From Myxococcales bacterium (GTDB lineage: Bacteria > Myxococcota_A > Polyangia > Polyangiales > Polyangiaceae): a stretch of 36,467 nt of DNA. Location of the stretch: assembly GCA_016794325.1 (NCBI GenBank), contig JAEUKG010000014.1, forward strand, positions 1 through 36,467, read 5' to 3'. A model generated the notes under the pieces. That model did not search any database, was not told the DNA's origin, and saw only the letters and a list, made by a program, of their open reading frames with translations. The number at the start of each line of letters is the position of its first letter. The first letter of the stretch is position 1. The position numbers and the translations under genes were made by a program. Positions 7,261-16,263 of the stretch are shown here, in pieces.

Positions 7261-8520
7261 ATGGGAGTCTTCGATTTCGTACAGAACGGCGTGCGCGAGA
7301 TGATGATCGCGCGGCACGACCAGTACAAGCACTTCATCGTCTACAAGCATCCCAACCAGAACATCCCGATGTACTCCCAGCTCACCGTCGACAGCGACGA
7401 GTGCGCGGTGTTCTTCCGAGACGGGAAGGTGTTCGGCGTGCTGCCGCCCGGTCGGCACACGATGCAGACCCAGAACATCCCGTTCCTGAACGGCCTCATC
7501 ACCAAGTTCACCGGCGGCGACGTCCTCATCGCCGAGGTGTTCTTCGTCAAGACGTCCCCCATCCGGAACGTCACCTTCGGCGGCAACTGCGGCGAGGTCA
7601 CCGATCCCTTCACCGAGCTCCAGGTGCCCCTGCGCATCTTCGGCGAGTTCGCGGTGGTGGTGACCGACCCCGTGCGCTTCATCGTCGGCTACCACGGCCA
7701 GTGCGCCGGCGGTGACAACGAGGCCACGCTCAAGTGGATCAAGGACAAGTTCATGACGTCGGTGGGCACGGTGGTCACCGAGCTCGCCGTCGCCGAGACG
7801 AGCAACCTCCAGGCGGTGCTGAACAACCGCGAGCGCTTGGCGCAGGCCTTCGTCGCTCGGGCCCCGAACCTGAACGACATCGGCGTGCGCATCCTCGACA
7901 TCTCCCGCGTCGAGCCGAACGTGCCCGAAGAGTACATGGTCGAGATCCGAGCCAAGATGAAGGAGCTCTCGGACGCCAAGTGGGAGGTGAAGAAGAAGAA
8001 GATCGCGATCGACGGCGCCGCGGCCGACGCGCAGGCGCGCCAGTTCGAGCTCGATCAGAAGTTCCAGCAGGACGCTCGCTACGTGAAGGACCTCGCGGGC
8101 AACTACCAGAACTACGCGGCTGGTCAGGCGATGATCGGGGCGGGGCAGGGGATGGCCCAGCACGGCGTCGGCGACGGCGGGATGGCCGGCGCCGGGATGC
8201 AGATGGCGGTCGGCGTGAACATGGCGCAGCAGATGGGCGGCGCGTTCGCTCCCCAGCCGCAGTTCCAGGCCGGCGCGCCGCCGCAGCAGCAGGCGCCGGC
8301 GGCCCCGCAGTTCAGCCCCGGCGGCGTGATCGTCACGTGCTCCGCGTGCAACACGAAGCAGCCCGGCGGGAAGTTCTGCGCCGAGTGCGGCACCCCGCTC
8401 GCGCAGCCGAAGACGTTCTGCACCGGCTGCGGCGCGGAGCTCGCGGCGCAGGCGAAGTTCTGCGCCAACTGCGGCACCCGCGCGGGCGCTCCCGCCGGCC
8501 CCGTTTCGGCGGGGGGCTAG
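7261..8520 (+). CDS. SPFH/virion-core-like (YdjI-type) protein with two C-terminal zinc ribbons
   Basis: A 419-residue protein with three parts. Residues 1 to about 275 resemble the SPFH-type virion-core/YdjI family (IPMYSQLTVDSDECAVFFRDGK at the start, and a C-terminal coiled-coil-like stretch with many Lys and Gln). Residues 280-350 are a Gly/Met/Ala/Gln low-complexity linker. From residue 360 two zinc ribbons follow (CSAC...CAEC and CTGC...CANC, each C-x2-C...C-x2-C). The B. subtilis relative YdjI is linked to membrane-stress machinery, so a scaffold role at the membrane is plausible but not shown. There is no transmembrane segment. The ATG has a strong purine-rich ribosome site (GAGAGGGAG) six bases upstream. 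It is divergent from the glycan operon across about 250 bases. Confidence 0.82.
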   Translation: MGVFDFVQNGVREMMIARHDQYKHFIVYKHPNQNIPMYSQLTVDSDECAVFFRDGKVFGVLPPGRHTMQTQNIPFLNGLITKFTGGDVLIAEVFFVKTSPIRNVTFGGNCGEVTDPFTELQVPLRIFGEFAVVVTDPVRFIVGYHGQCAGGDNEATLKWIKDKFMTSVGTVVTELAVAETSNLQAVLNNRERLAQAFVARAPNLNDIGVRILDISRVEPNVPEEYMVEIRAKMKELSDAKWEVKKKKIAIDGAAADAQARQFELDQKFQQDARYVKDLAGNYQNYAAGQAMIGAGQGMAQHGVGDGGMAGAGMQMAVGVNMAQQMGGAFAPQPQFQAGAPPQQQAPAAPQFSPGGVIVTCSACNTKQPGGKFCAECGTPLAQPKTFCTGCGAELAAQAKFCANCGTRAGAPAGPVSAGG

Positions 8521-8528
8521 CCGCGGCG

Positions 8529-8759
8529 ATGGGGGCCCTCCGCGGCACCGCGCTCGTCGCGCTCGCGTTGGGCCTGGCCCGCGAGCCCGCGTGTGGGGAC
8601 CCCGGCGATCCGCCGGGGGGCCCCAACGCGCCGTGCACGCGGGAGCGCGACTGCAGCTCCGGCCTCGCGTGCGTCGGGGGTGTGTGCACCGGAGGCGACG
8701 CTGGGCCCGCGCCTCTCCTCGACGCCGGGCCCGACGCGGTCGACGCCGCCCGCGACTGA
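8529..8759 (+). CDS. Small Cys-rich exported protein
   Basis: A 76-residue predicted secreted protein. It begins with a signal-like hydrophobic stretch (GTALVALALGLA), then a Cys-containing segment NAPCTRERDCSSGLACVGGVC, a spacing (C-x5-C-x5-C-x4-C) seen in many myxobacterial secreted and lipoproteins, and ends in an Asp/Ala/Pro-rich tail. C22 could be a lipidated cysteine, but the preceding residues (REPA) are a poor lipobox. The ATG lies 8 bases after the stop of the SPFH gene, so the two are probably co-transcribed, with a G-rich ribosome site inside the end of that gene. Function unknown; being short it could be overlooked, but the codon pattern and Cys motif support it. Confidence 0.5.
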   Translation: MGALRGTALVALALGLAREPACGDPGDPPGGPNAPCTRERDCSSGLACVGGVCTGGDAGPAPLLDAGPDAVDAARD

Positions 8760-8801
8760 TCCCCGGACCCCGGCGCGCGCGTCGGCGACGGCCTCCGTCC
8801 G

Positions 8802-8866
8802 GCGCGTGGTGGAGGCGGATCTTGCCGAAAAGACCGCGCGTGGCGGAGGCGGATCTCGCCGAAAAG
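8802..8866. repeat. Two-copy 31-bp direct repeat
   Basis: Two near-identical 31-base units (8802-8832 and 8836-8866), differing at two positions (T/C in GTGGYGG and in ATCTYGCC), separated by 3 bases (ACC), giving a 34-base period. They lie in the 148-base gap between the small exported protein and the receiver-DUF4388 gene, ending about 41 bases before the GTG of the latter. They could be a double regulator-binding site or simply a local duplication. Confidence 0.75.
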
Positions 8867-8907
8867 GCGCATCCGGCCAAGACCGGTAGTACACTTGGCG
8901 GCGAACC

Positions 8908-11250
8908 GTGGCGAAGCAAAAGGTCCTCATCGTCGACGCCGATCCCCGGAGCCTGCGGGTCCTGGAGGTCAGCCTGCGGCAAGCCGGCTACAGCGTCACG
9001 TGCGCGAAGGACGGCGAGGACGCGTGGGCCACGGTGGAGTCCTTGGCGCCCGATCTCGTCATCTGCGACACCCGCCTACCTCGGCTCGACGGCTACGGTC
9101 TGGTCCGGAAGATCAAGTCGGCGAAGGACCACTCGCACGTCCCGGTGCTGCTCCTGACGAGCCAGAAGTCGGTCGAGGACAAGATTCGCGGCTTGGAGCT
9201 GGGGGTCGAGGACTATCTCACCAAGCCCATCTTCGTGCGGGAGCTCCTCGCGCGCGTCGCGCTCGTCTTCGCGCGCCGCGCCCACGATCGGATCGCGGAC
9301 GGCGACGGCGAGGAGGGCGAGGACAAGAAGACCCGCTTCTCGGGATCCATCCGTGACATGACCGTGGTCGACCTGATCCAGACGCTGGAGGTCGCGCGCA
9401 AGACGGGCGCGATCCGGCTCCGGAGCGCGACCGCGACGGCGGAGCTCGTCTTCAAGGAGGGGCGCCTCATCGACGCCGAAGCCGGCGTCCTCCGGGGCGA
9501 GGAGGCGGTGTACCGAGCCCTCGTGTGGCCCGACGCGGAGTTCGAGGTCACGTTCGGTCCGACGAAAGACGACCGCACGATCGAGATGTCGACGCAGGCC
9601 GTCCTCATGGAGGGCATGCGGCGCGTCGACGAGTGGGGCCGCCTCGCCGAGCAGCTCCCGTCGCTCGACGTCGTGCTCGAGATCGACGACGCCGCGCTGC
9701 TCTCGCGGCTCCCGGAGATCCCCGACGAGCTGAACGGCGTGTTGCGGCTCTTCGACGGGAAGCGATCGCTGTGGAACGTCGTCGACGAGTCGCCGTTCGA
9801 CGATCTGTCGACGCTCTCGACGATCGCGAAGATGCTCTTCGAAGGTCTGCTCCTGGAGCGCGCCCCGGCCGCGGCGCCTCCCGACTCGGGAGGCGCGCGC
9901 AGCGCGCGCAAGAGCTCGCCGCCGCTCGGCGGCAGGCCCGCGATGCCCTCCGTCGAGCCGGCCTCGGCCCCGAGCGGCGCGCCCGAGGCGGTGGTGCCCG
10001 CCGCCGATCCCGCCTCGCCGCCGGGCGCGGACGACAGCCTCGTCTTCAGCCGCATCTCGCGAGCGCTCGAGTTCTCGCCGGCGGTGGAGCCCGCGCCGGC
10101 GTCGGTGAAGCCCGCGCCGGCGTCGGTGAAGCCCGCGCCGCCTTCGGTGAAGCCCGCCCCGCCTTCGGTGAAGCCGGCGAAGCCCGCGCCTCCTCCTTCG
10201 GTGAAGCCCGCGCCGGCCGCGCCGGCGGTGGAGCCGGCGCCGGCGTCGGTGAAGCCCGCGTCCGCCCCCCCCGCGGAGGTCGAGCCGCTCGCGTCTGCTG
10301 CCTCCGACGAGGCCGACCACTCCCCGAGCTCCGCGCCCATCCGCCCGACGCCGGTCGTCATGCTCGACACGACCACGCCGCCGCCGTCGCCGTCCGAGGC
10401 GCCGGCGAGCGAGCCCAAGGTCGGCACCCGCACCCAGCCGCTCGGCCAGGTGAAGACCCTGCGCATGAAGGTGGAGGTCGCGCCGAGCGCGTCGCCGCCC
10501 GCCGCGCGCGAGGTCGCGCGGGCGGCGAGCGTCCACGACGCCGAGGTCGACGCGGATCGAGAGACCAGCGAGCCCCCTCCGCTCGCCGAGAGCGACGACG
10601 ACGACGTCGACTCCTCGCGCCCGCCGGTCCCGAAGACGGTCGCGGGCCCTCGGGTCGTGTACGGGCTCGGCATCGCGATCACCGTCGTGCTCGTCGGGGT
10701 GCTCCTCGGCCGCTACCTCTACCGCGGGCAATACGACACCCGGGAGGGGCTGGAGACGTTCGGCGCGGGCTCGGCGTCGGCGACGGCGCGCCCGAGCGCG
10801 ACCGCCGTCACGTCGGCGTCGGTGGGGGCGCCCTCCGCCTCGGTCGCCGCGTCGGCCTCGGCGCCTCCGCCGACGGCCGAGGTCGACGCCTCGGTCGAGG
10901 CCGGCCCGGCGCCCGCCGGGAGCGTGCTCGAGCTCCCGGACGCGCCCGTCGGCTCCCGGGTGCCGGTCGTCCCGCGCCGGGATCCGGTCGCGGTCGGCTC
11001 CGCCGGCGCCGAGGGGATGACGGGGCGGGCGCAGAAGATGCTCGAGCTCGGCGCGGCGGGGCGCGCGATCGACATGGCGGCGCAGGCGACCCGCGCCGAT
11101 CCCGGCAACGCCGAGGCCTGGCTGACGCTCGGGGCCGCGTACCAGGCCGCGGGCTACCCGAAGCGGGCGCAGGAGGCCTACCAGTCGTGCATCCAGCGCG
11201 CCCAAGGCCCTCGGGTCGCGGAGTGCAAGGCCCTCACCGGCGCGGAGTGA
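8908..11250 (+). CDS. Receiver-DUF4388 protein with transmembrane helix and C-terminal TPR
   Basis: A 780-residue multidomain protein. Residues 1-122 are a complete response-regulator receiver: acidic residues in VDADP, phospho-acceptor Asp in [11 protein letters not shown], Thr in LLLTS and Lys in YLTKPI. Residues about 140-235 match DUF4388 (PATAN-type), which in myxobacteria and cyanobacteria often follows receivers. Residues about 320-560 are Pro/Ala/Ser/Val-rich and include tandem ASVKPAP repeats. One membrane helix ([19 protein letters not shown]) lies near residues 583-602, then a Ser/Ala linker and a TPR-like C-terminus (residues about 700-776). The receiver would face the cytoplasm and the TPR the periplasm. 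The GTG start was chosen because the receiver begins at once (KVLIVDADP). An HDOD gene follows 51 bases downstream. Confidence 0.85.
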   Translation: MAKQKVLIVDADPRSLRVLEVSLRQAGYSVTCAKDGEDAWATVESLAPDLVICDTRLPRLDGYGLVRKIKSAKDHSHVPVLLLTSQKSVEDKIRGLELGVEDYLTKPIFVRELLARVALVFARRAHDRIADGDGEEGEDKKTRFSGSIRDMTVVDLIQTLEVARKTGAIRLRSATATAELVFKEGRLIDAEAGVLRGEEAVYRALVWPDAEFEVTFGPTKDDRTIEMSTQAVLMEGMRRVDEWGRLAEQLPSLDVVLEIDDAALLSRLPEIPDELNGVLRLFDGKRSLWNVVDESPFDDLSTLSTIAKMLFEGLLLERAPAAAPPDSGGARSARKSSPPLGGRPAMPSVEPASAPSGAPEAVVPAADPASPPGADDSLVFSRISRALEFSPAVEPAPASVKPAPASVKPAPPSVKPAPPSVKPAKPAPPPSVKPAPAAPAVEPAPASVKPASAPPAEVEPLASAASDEADHSPSSAPIRPTPVVMLDTTTPPPSPSEAPASEPKVGTRTQPLGQVKTLRMKVEVAPSASPPAAREVARAASVHDAEVDADRETSEPPPLAESDDDDVDSSRPPVPKTVAGPRVVYGLGIAITVVLVGVLLGRYLYRGQYDTREGLETFGAGSASATARPSATAVTSASVGAPSASVAASASAPPPTAEVDASVEAGPAPAGSVLELPDAPVGSRVPVVPRRDPVAVGSAGAEGMTGRAQKMLELGAAGRAIDMAAQATRADPGNAEAWLTLGAAYQAAGYPKRAQEAYQSCIQRAQGPRVAECKALTGAE
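10087..10260 (+). repeat. In-gene 21-bp tandem repeats encoding ASVKPAP-type heptads
   Basis: Four uninterrupted 21-base units (10087-10170) and further degenerate units to about 10260, each coding a seven-residue Pro-Ala-x-Ser-Val-Lys unit of the linker. Units stay in frame, so copy-number changes would only lengthen or shorten the linker before the membrane helix. Confidence 0.8.
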
Positions 11251-11301
11251 CCACGCCCCGCTCAAGGTGAGCGGCCGGCGGCCGTTCCTCGGGGTGCGAT
11301 C

Positions 11302-12477
11302 ATGGCCGCTCCCCGCGCACCCGACCTCACCGACGACTCCATCGACGTTGCGTTCGACGGCGAGGAGGAAGAGGAGCGCGCGCTCGACCTGTCGCCGGCC
11401 TCCACGCGCATCGGCGAGGAGCTCGAGCGCTTCTCGCACTACGTCGAGGCGCTGAAGCCGAACACGCACGCCCTGGCCCACATTCGGCGCGTGCTCGCCG
11501 ATCCCGCGGCGAGCCCGGCCGACGTCGCGCGGGCGGTGGAGAAGGACGTCGCGATCGCGACGGCGGTGCTCCGCGTCGTGAACTCGCCGCTCTACGGGCT
11601 CGGCCAACGCTGCCGGTCGGTGCGGAGCGCCGTCGCCCTCCTCGGGATCCGCGAGGTCGCGAACGTGGTGTCGACCTCGACCGCGCTCACGATCCTCGAG
11701 AAGGCCGGCGCGGCGTCGCCGTCGGTGGCGGCGCACTCGCTGGCGGTCGCGTCGGTCGCCCGCTACCTGGCGCCGCTCGCGAACATCAGCGCCGACGACG
11801 CGTTCACCGCCGGGCTCCTCCACGACGTCGGCGTCTTGATCCTCCTCCAGCACGAGGGCGAGAGCTACGAGCGATGGGTCGCGCCCGATGGCGCGCTCGT
11901 CGAGCGCGACCCGTCCGAGGAGCGCGCCGCCGGGATCGTCGACCACGCGACGGTGGGCGCCTTCGCGGCGTCGCGGTGGGAGCTCCCGGCGCCGCTGCCC
12001 GACGTCATCGCGACCCACCACGACCCCCGCGCGGGGCGCGACGCCGGCGCGGGCGTGTCGGACGTCGTGACCCTCCTCGGCGCCGCGGAGACGCTCCTGC
12101 CCCTCTTGTCGGAGTGGGAGTCCGTCGGCGACGAGGAGCGCGCCTCGCTCGCCGCGAGGTTGCCCCTCGCGCAGCTCGGGGTGTCGGCCGACGGGCTCGC
12201 GGACATGTGGCCCGCGCTCCGTCGGGCCAGAGATCGCGGGGAGGCCATCGTCGAGTCCGTGGACCTCGGCTCCGTGGACACGGCGCCGCCGCCGGCCGAG
12301 GCTCCAGCGCTCCCGCCGGCCCCCGCCGGCGCGCTCCGCTCGCGCCGCGCCCTCCGGCACGGGGCCTTCGCCGGGGCGGCGGTGCTCCTGGCGATCGGTC
12401 TCGGCGTCGCGGGGTGGGCCTTCACCCGCGCCGGGGCGGGCGTGGGGGCGGAGGCGGGGCAGGTCCTGCCGCGGTAG
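11302..12477 (+). CDS. HDOD-domain protein with C-terminal membrane anchor
   Basis: A 391-residue protein with an acidic N-terminus (residues 10-30), an HDOD domain (about 38-240) and one C-terminal membrane helix (about 351-372). The HDOD signature is clear: ALKPNTHALAHIRRVLADP, VEKDVAIATAVLRVVNSPLYG, SAVALLGIREVANVV, and GLLHDVGVL. HDOD domains are HD-like but generally non-catalytic signalling modules. The link between domain and membrane is a Pro/Ala linker. Because only about 18 residues follow the helix, it is probably tail-anchored with the HDOD domain in the cytoplasm. It lies 51 bases after the receiver-DUF4388-TM gene on the same strand, so both probably act in one membrane-associated signalling pathway (inference). 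Confidence 0.85.
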   Translation: MAAPRAPDLTDDSIDVAFDGEEEEERALDLSPASTRIGEELERFSHYVEALKPNTHALAHIRRVLADPAASPADVARAVEKDVAIATAVLRVVNSPLYGLGQRCRSVRSAVALLGIREVANVVSTSTALTILEKAGAASPSVAAHSLAVASVARYLAPLANISADDAFTAGLLHDVGVLILLQHEGESYERWVAPDGALVERDPSEERAAGIVDHATVGAFAASRWELPAPLPDVIATHHDPRAGRDAGAGVSDVVTLLGAAETLLPLLSEWESVGDEERASLAARLPLAQLGVSADGLADMWPALRRARDRGEAIVESVDLGSVDTAPPPAEAPALPPAPAGALRSRRALRHGAFAGAAVLLAIGLGVAGWAFTRAGAGVGAEAGQVLPR

Positions 12478-12494
12478 GGGCGTCCGCGCTTGCG

Positions 12495-12506
12495 GGCGCG
12501 CGCGCC
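12495..12506. terminator. GC-rich palindrome between convergent genes
   Basis: A 12-base perfect palindrome of alternating G and C (GGCGCGCGCGCC) in the 36-base gap between the HDOD stop and the permease stop. There is no T-run, so it is not a classic intrinsic terminator; position alone suggests a transcription-end role. Confidence 0.25.
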
Positions 12507-12513
12507 GCGGGCT

Positions 12514-13512
12514 TCAGCGCTTTCGGACCCGAGGATCGAGCGCCGCGTAGGCGAGGTCGACCACGAGGCTCAGCGTGACGACCGCGACCGCGGTCACGAT
12601 CACGCATCCCATGATCACCGGGCCGTCGCGGTCGAGCACCGCGGTGACCGAGAGCGATCCGAGGCCGGGCCAGCGGAACACCTGCTCGGTGACGATGGCG
12701 CCTCCGAGGAGGGCGCCGAGATCGAGCCCGATCACGGTGACGATCGGGACGAGGGCGTTGCGCAGGGCGTGGCGGACGACGACGCCGACGCGGGAGACGC
12801 CCTTGGCGCGCGCGGTGCGGACGTAGTCCTTGCGCAGCTCGGTGATCATCTCGTCGCGCACGAGGCGCGTGTAGTACGACGCGCCGAAGATCCCGAGGGT
12901 GAGCGCGGGCAGGACGAGGCTCTGGGCGTGCTCGAGCGGCGTCTGCCCGAAGCCGTCGAGCGGCAAGACGCGCAGCCGGTGCGCGAGCACGTACTGGAGG
13001 AGCAACCCGATGAGGTAGGTGGGAGCGCTCACGCCGACGAGGCTCGCCGCGACCGCGAGGTGGTCGGCGGGGCGCCCGCGGCGGGTGGCCGCGAAGGTCC
13101 CGGAGGCGACGCCGATGGCGGCTTGCACGAGCACCGCGGCGAGCGCGAGCGAGGCCGTGCGGGGCAAGCGGTCGGCGAGGATGGCGACGACGCCCCGTCG
13201 CTGCTGGTAGCTCTTGCCGAGGTCGACGTGGACCCACGCGAGCGTGCCGCAAGTCTCGTGATCCTTGGCCTTTTCGGCGGCCGGCCCCAGGTGGACGAGG
13301 CGCCGGAAGAACAGGCGGTAGCGCACCCACACGGGCTGATCGAGGCCGAGCTGCACCCGGATGCGCGCGACGTCTTCGGGGCGCGCCTGCGGTCCCGCGA
13401 CCATGCGCGCGGGATCGCTCGGGAGCACGCTGCTCGTGACGAAGGCGATCGAAGCCGTCGCCCACACGACGAAGATCGCCCACGCGAGCCGCTGCGCCAC
13501 GAAGCGCGTCAC
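12514..13512 (-). CDS. Peptide/nickel-type ABC transporter permease (DppB-like)
   Basis: A 332-residue inner-membrane permease of the binding-protein-dependent transport family. It starts with FVAQRLAWAIFVVWATASIAF, has the QLGLDQPVWVRY segment typical of DppB/OppB, and a clear EAA loop (DYVRTARAKGVSRVGVVVRHALRNAL), the contact site for the ATPase. A short insertion around residues 75-95 (containing a Cys) separates the usual WLG and DLGKS elements. The GTG at 13512-13510 overlaps the TGA of the binding-protein gene (GTGA). It is the last gene of the operon; the next gene downstream is convergent, so no ATPase gene follows. Confidence 0.85.
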   Translation of the reverse strand: MTRFVAQRLAWAIFVVWATASIAFVTSSVLPSDPARMVAGPQARPEDVARIRVQLGLDQPVWVRYRLFFRRLVHLGPAAEKAKDHETCGTLAWVHVDLGKSYQQRRGVVAILADRLPRTASLALAAVLVQAAIGVASGTFAATRRGRPADHLAVAASLVGVSAPTYLIGLLLQYVLAHRLRVLPLDGFGQTPLEHAQSLVLPALTLGIFGASYYTRLVRDEMITELRKDYVRTARAKGVSRVGVVVRHALRNALVPIVTVIGLDLGALLGGAIVTEQVFRWPGLGSLSVTAVLDRDGPVIMGCVIVTAVAVVTLSLVVDLAYAALDPRVRKR

Positions 13513-15242
13513 GGCGCACCTCGCCGACCGCCGAGGAGCCCGAGGACTGTGCTCGGCCCTCGCGGCGCGAGGCCCGCCTGAGCGCTCGGGCCGCGGTCGA
13601 GCCAGGAGAACGACACGTTGTGGGTCCACACCGGGTGAGGCTTGTAGCCGCGCACGTACGCCTGATGCGCGTCGTACCACCGGTAGTAGTGGGTGAAGGC
13701 CCAAGGGGCCTCGTCGACGACGATGCCCTGGGCCTCGTCGTACAGGCGCTGCCGTGTGGGAGGGTCGAGCTCCCGCCGCGCGCGGTCGAGCAGCGCGTCG
13801 AGGCGCGGGTTCTTGTAGAAGGCGACGTTGTTGGAGTCCTCGTCGTTGATGGCGCGGCTGTGGAACAGGGGGTCGAGGAAATCGCTGGGATCGGGGTAGT
13901 CCTGCTGCCAGCCCGCGGAGGTCATCTGCGCCTTGCCGCGGCGGTGGGTGATCGCGAGGTAGCTCGGGTAGTTGACGACCTGGACGTCGAGCCGCAGGCC
14001 GATCTTGGCGAGGTCCTGGGCGAGGAGCTGCACCGTGTATTCGGAGAGGCCCTGGCGGTAGATGACGTAACGAATCGGGTGCGGATAGCCGCCTCGGCCG
14101 GTCGCGGGGTCGTACGGGTACCCCGCCTTCTTCATGTGCTCGAGCGCGGCGCCGAGATCGTACCGCTGCCCGGGGAGCGAGGGGTTCGCGCCCAAGACGG
14201 CCGGCGGGATCGGCAGCCCCGCGGCGCGGAGGTTCCCCGGCCGGATGAGCCGGATGTGGTCGCGGTCGATCGCGGCGGCGACGGCCCTGCGGATCTCGAC
14301 GTTGTCGAACGGCGCGAGCTCGGTGTTCATCGACTCGGCGCCGACTTGCCGCTCGGCCTCGTATTCTCCGAGGGGCTTCCACCGCGGATCGCGCTGGAAG
14401 CGGAGGAGCTCGGCCTGCCGGAAGTCCTGCAGGAGGTCGAGGGCGCCCGTCTCGAACTTGAAGCGCTGGGTCGCGGTGTTGACGAGGAAGGACCACGAGA
14501 TCGCGTCGAGGTAGGGGAGCCCGGGGCGGAAGTAGCCGTCGTGGCGGACGAGGGTGATCTGGCGGCCCTTGTCCCAGCCGCCGGGCAGGAGCTTGAACGG
14601 GCCGGCGCCGCACGGCTGCCAGGTGTCGGAGTACCGCCGCCCCGCGCTCTTGCACACCGGGCGCAGGACCTGGAGCCCGAGCGCGGGGAGGAACGTGGCG
14701 TCGACGTCCTTCAAGCGCACGTCGACGACGTATTTCCCCTCGGCGGTGACCCCGGCGAGCGCCTCCGACTTCTTGTCCTGGATCTCGGCGAAGCCGACGA
14801 TCGACTCGTAGAACGACGCGTAGGGGTTCGGCGCGCTCGGATGGAGGGCGCGCTCCATCGACCGCACGACGTCGTCGGCCGTGAGCTCCTCTCCGTCGTG
14901 GAAGCGGACCCCGGCGCGGAGGAAGAAGCGGTAGCGTCGGCCGCCGTCGAGCACCTCCCACCGCTCGGCGAGGTCGGGGACCACCCGGCCGCTGCCGTCG
15001 TAGTCGACGAGGCCCGCGAAGATCGCTTGGTTCACGCGGGGGACGAGGCCGTCGGCGATGTTGGCGGGATCGATGACCCGCATGTCGGCGAACGACGCGA
15101 GGTGCAGGACGCCGCCCCGGCGCGGGGTGGGGTCGTCGGGGTGGGCGGCGGGCACGGGCGGCTCGAGCTCGCCCGCGCAGCCGAGCCCCACGGCGGCGCA
15201 CGCGATCGCGACCGCGCGCGCGGCGTCACGCGTCCAGCGCAT
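13509..15242 (-). CDS. ABC transporter substrate-binding lipoprotein (SBP_bac_5, oligopeptide type)
   Basis: A 577-residue extracytoplasmic binding protein of the DppA/OppA family. The signal sequence ends in a lipoprotein-like VGLGC (C22; the -3 residue is Gly rather than the usual Leu). The mature part has GGVLHLASFADMRVIDPANI, DLAERWEVLDGGRRYRFFLR, GVRFHDGEELTADDVVRSMERAL and later RRAVAAAIDRDHI, all typical of the family. Ligand is probably a peptide or similar, but the family also binds nickel, sugars and others. It lies between two permease genes: its ATG overlaps the upstream permease by 17 bases and its stop overlaps the downstream one by 4. Confidence 0.88.
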   Translation of the reverse strand: MRWTRDAARAVAIACAAVGLGCAGELEPPVPAAHPDDPTPRRGGVLHLASFADMRVIDPANIADGLVPRVNQAIFAGLVDYDGSGRVVPDLAERWEVLDGGRRYRFFLRAGVRFHDGEELTADDVVRSMERALHPSAPNPYASFYESIVGFAEIQDKKSEALAGVTAEGKYVVDVRLKDVDATFLPALGLQVLRPVCKSAGRRYSDTWQPCGAGPFKLLPGGWDKGRQITLVRHDGYFRPGLPYLDAISWSFLVNTATQRFKFETGALDLLQDFRQAELLRFQRDPRWKPLGEYEAERQVGAESMNTELAPFDNVEIRRAVAAAIDRDHIRLIRPGNLRAAGLPIPPAVLGANPSLPGQRYDLGAALEHMKKAGYPYDPATGRGGYPHPIRYVIYRQGLSEYTVQLLAQDLAKIGLRLDVQVVNYPSYLAITHRRGKAQMTSAGWQQDYPDPSDFLDPLFHSRAINDEDSNNVAFYKNPRLDALLDRARRELDPPTRQRLYDEAQGIVVDEAPWAFTHYYRWYDAHQAYVRGYKPHPVWTHNVSFSWLDRGPSAQAGLAPRGPSTVLGLLGGRRGAP

Positions 15243-16230
15243 CGCGCAGCCCTTCGCCGAGGAGGTTGAAGCCGAGGACGCTCGCGAGGATGAGGGCGGC
15301 GGGGGCCCAGAGGAGCCAGGGCGCCCCGGTGTACGCGTCCTGGCCCTCGAAGAGCATGTGGCCCCAGGTCGGGGTCGGCGGCTCCATCCCCGCGCCGAGG
15401 TACGACAAGACGCTCTCGGCGAGGATCATCTGGGCGACGGAGACGGTCGCGATGACGACGAGGGGCCCGGAGATGTTGGGGAGGACGTGGCGAAGCAGGA
15501 TGCGCGGCGTCGACTGGCCCAGCGAGCGCGCCGCGGTGACGAACTCGAGGTGGCGGATCTGCATCACCTTCGCCCTGACGACGCGCGCCGTGCCGAGCCA
15601 GCCCGTCACCCCGAGGACGAAGAGGATCGTCGCCGGGCTCGTGCGCTCGAAGGCGGCGCCGATCGCCATCACGAGGAGCAGGAAGGGGAAGGCGAGGAGC
15701 ACGTCGACGGCGCGCATGAGGACGCCGTCGGCGTCGAGCTCCACCCCGCCGAGCCGCTCGGCCCGCTTCGCGATCGGGGGCAGGGTCGAGGCGATGGCCA
15801 CCGCCGCGAGGGCGATCGCGGGCGCGTTTCCGACGTAGATCCACGCGACGAACGCGGCCGCGAGGGCGACCACGGTCGCCCGGCCCACGCGGACCCCGCG
15901 CGCGCCCTCGTAGTAGCCGGCGACGACGCCGACGAGCGCGCCGAGGGAGGTCGCGAGGAGGGTGGCGACGACGCCGATGACGAGCGAGTAGCGCGCCCCG
16001 AGCGCGAGCCGCGCGAACTGATCGCGGTAGATGAGATCCGCGCCCAGCCAGAAGTCGCGGGTCGGGCCGACCGGCATCTCGTCGGGCGACACCGCGCGCG
16101 CGAAGTCGCTCGTGAAGGGGTCGCGCGGAGCGACGACGGGGCCGAGGACCGCGAACGCGACGAGGAGCGCCACGAGGACGAGCCCGACACGGAACGAGAC
16201 GCTCCTCTTCAGGCGACGGGTGACGGCCAC
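15226..16230 (-). CDS. Peptide/nickel-type ABC transporter permease (DppC-like) with extra hydrophobic insert
   Basis: A 334-residue permease, longer than the usual near-300 residues of DppC. The N-terminal helix, the WLGADLIYRDQFARLALGA segment (counterpart of LGTD..GRD) and the EAA loop (EFVTAARSLGQSTPRILLRHVLPN) identify the family. Between GVVAGYYEG and LMRAVDVLLAFP, which are close together in standard DppC, about 60 additional residues occur (roughly 109-169) with two hydrophobic stretches (VVALAAAFVAWIYV and AIALAAVAIASTL). This suggests two extra membrane passes or a re-entrant segment. It begins 33 bases after the alpha/beta-hydrolase-like gene and overlaps the binding-protein gene. 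Confidence 0.85.
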   Translation of the reverse strand: MAVTRRLKRSVSFRVGLVLVALLVAFAVLGPVVAPRDPFTSDFARAVSPDEMPVGPTRDFWLGADLIYRDQFARLALGARYSLVIGVVATLLATSLGALVGVVAGYYEGARGVRVGRATVVALAAAFVAWIYVGNAPAIALAAVAIASTLPPIAKRAERLGGVELDADGVLMRAVDVLLAFPFLLLVMAIGAAFERTSPATILFVLGVTGWLGTARVVRAKVMQIRHLEFVTAARSLGQSTPRILLRHVLPNISGPLVVIATVSVAQMILAESVLSYLGAGMEPPTPTWGHMLFEGQDAYTGAPWLLWAPAALILASVLGFNLLGEGLRDALDA

Positions 16231-16263
16231 GGGAGCTGACTCTAAATCACGGAGGAGCGCGCG

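Noticed and set aside
9076-12360. Minus-strand open frame of about 1090 codons
   Set aside because: Antisense shadow of the receiver-DUF4388 and HDOD genes; repetitive Arg-rich text with no motif.
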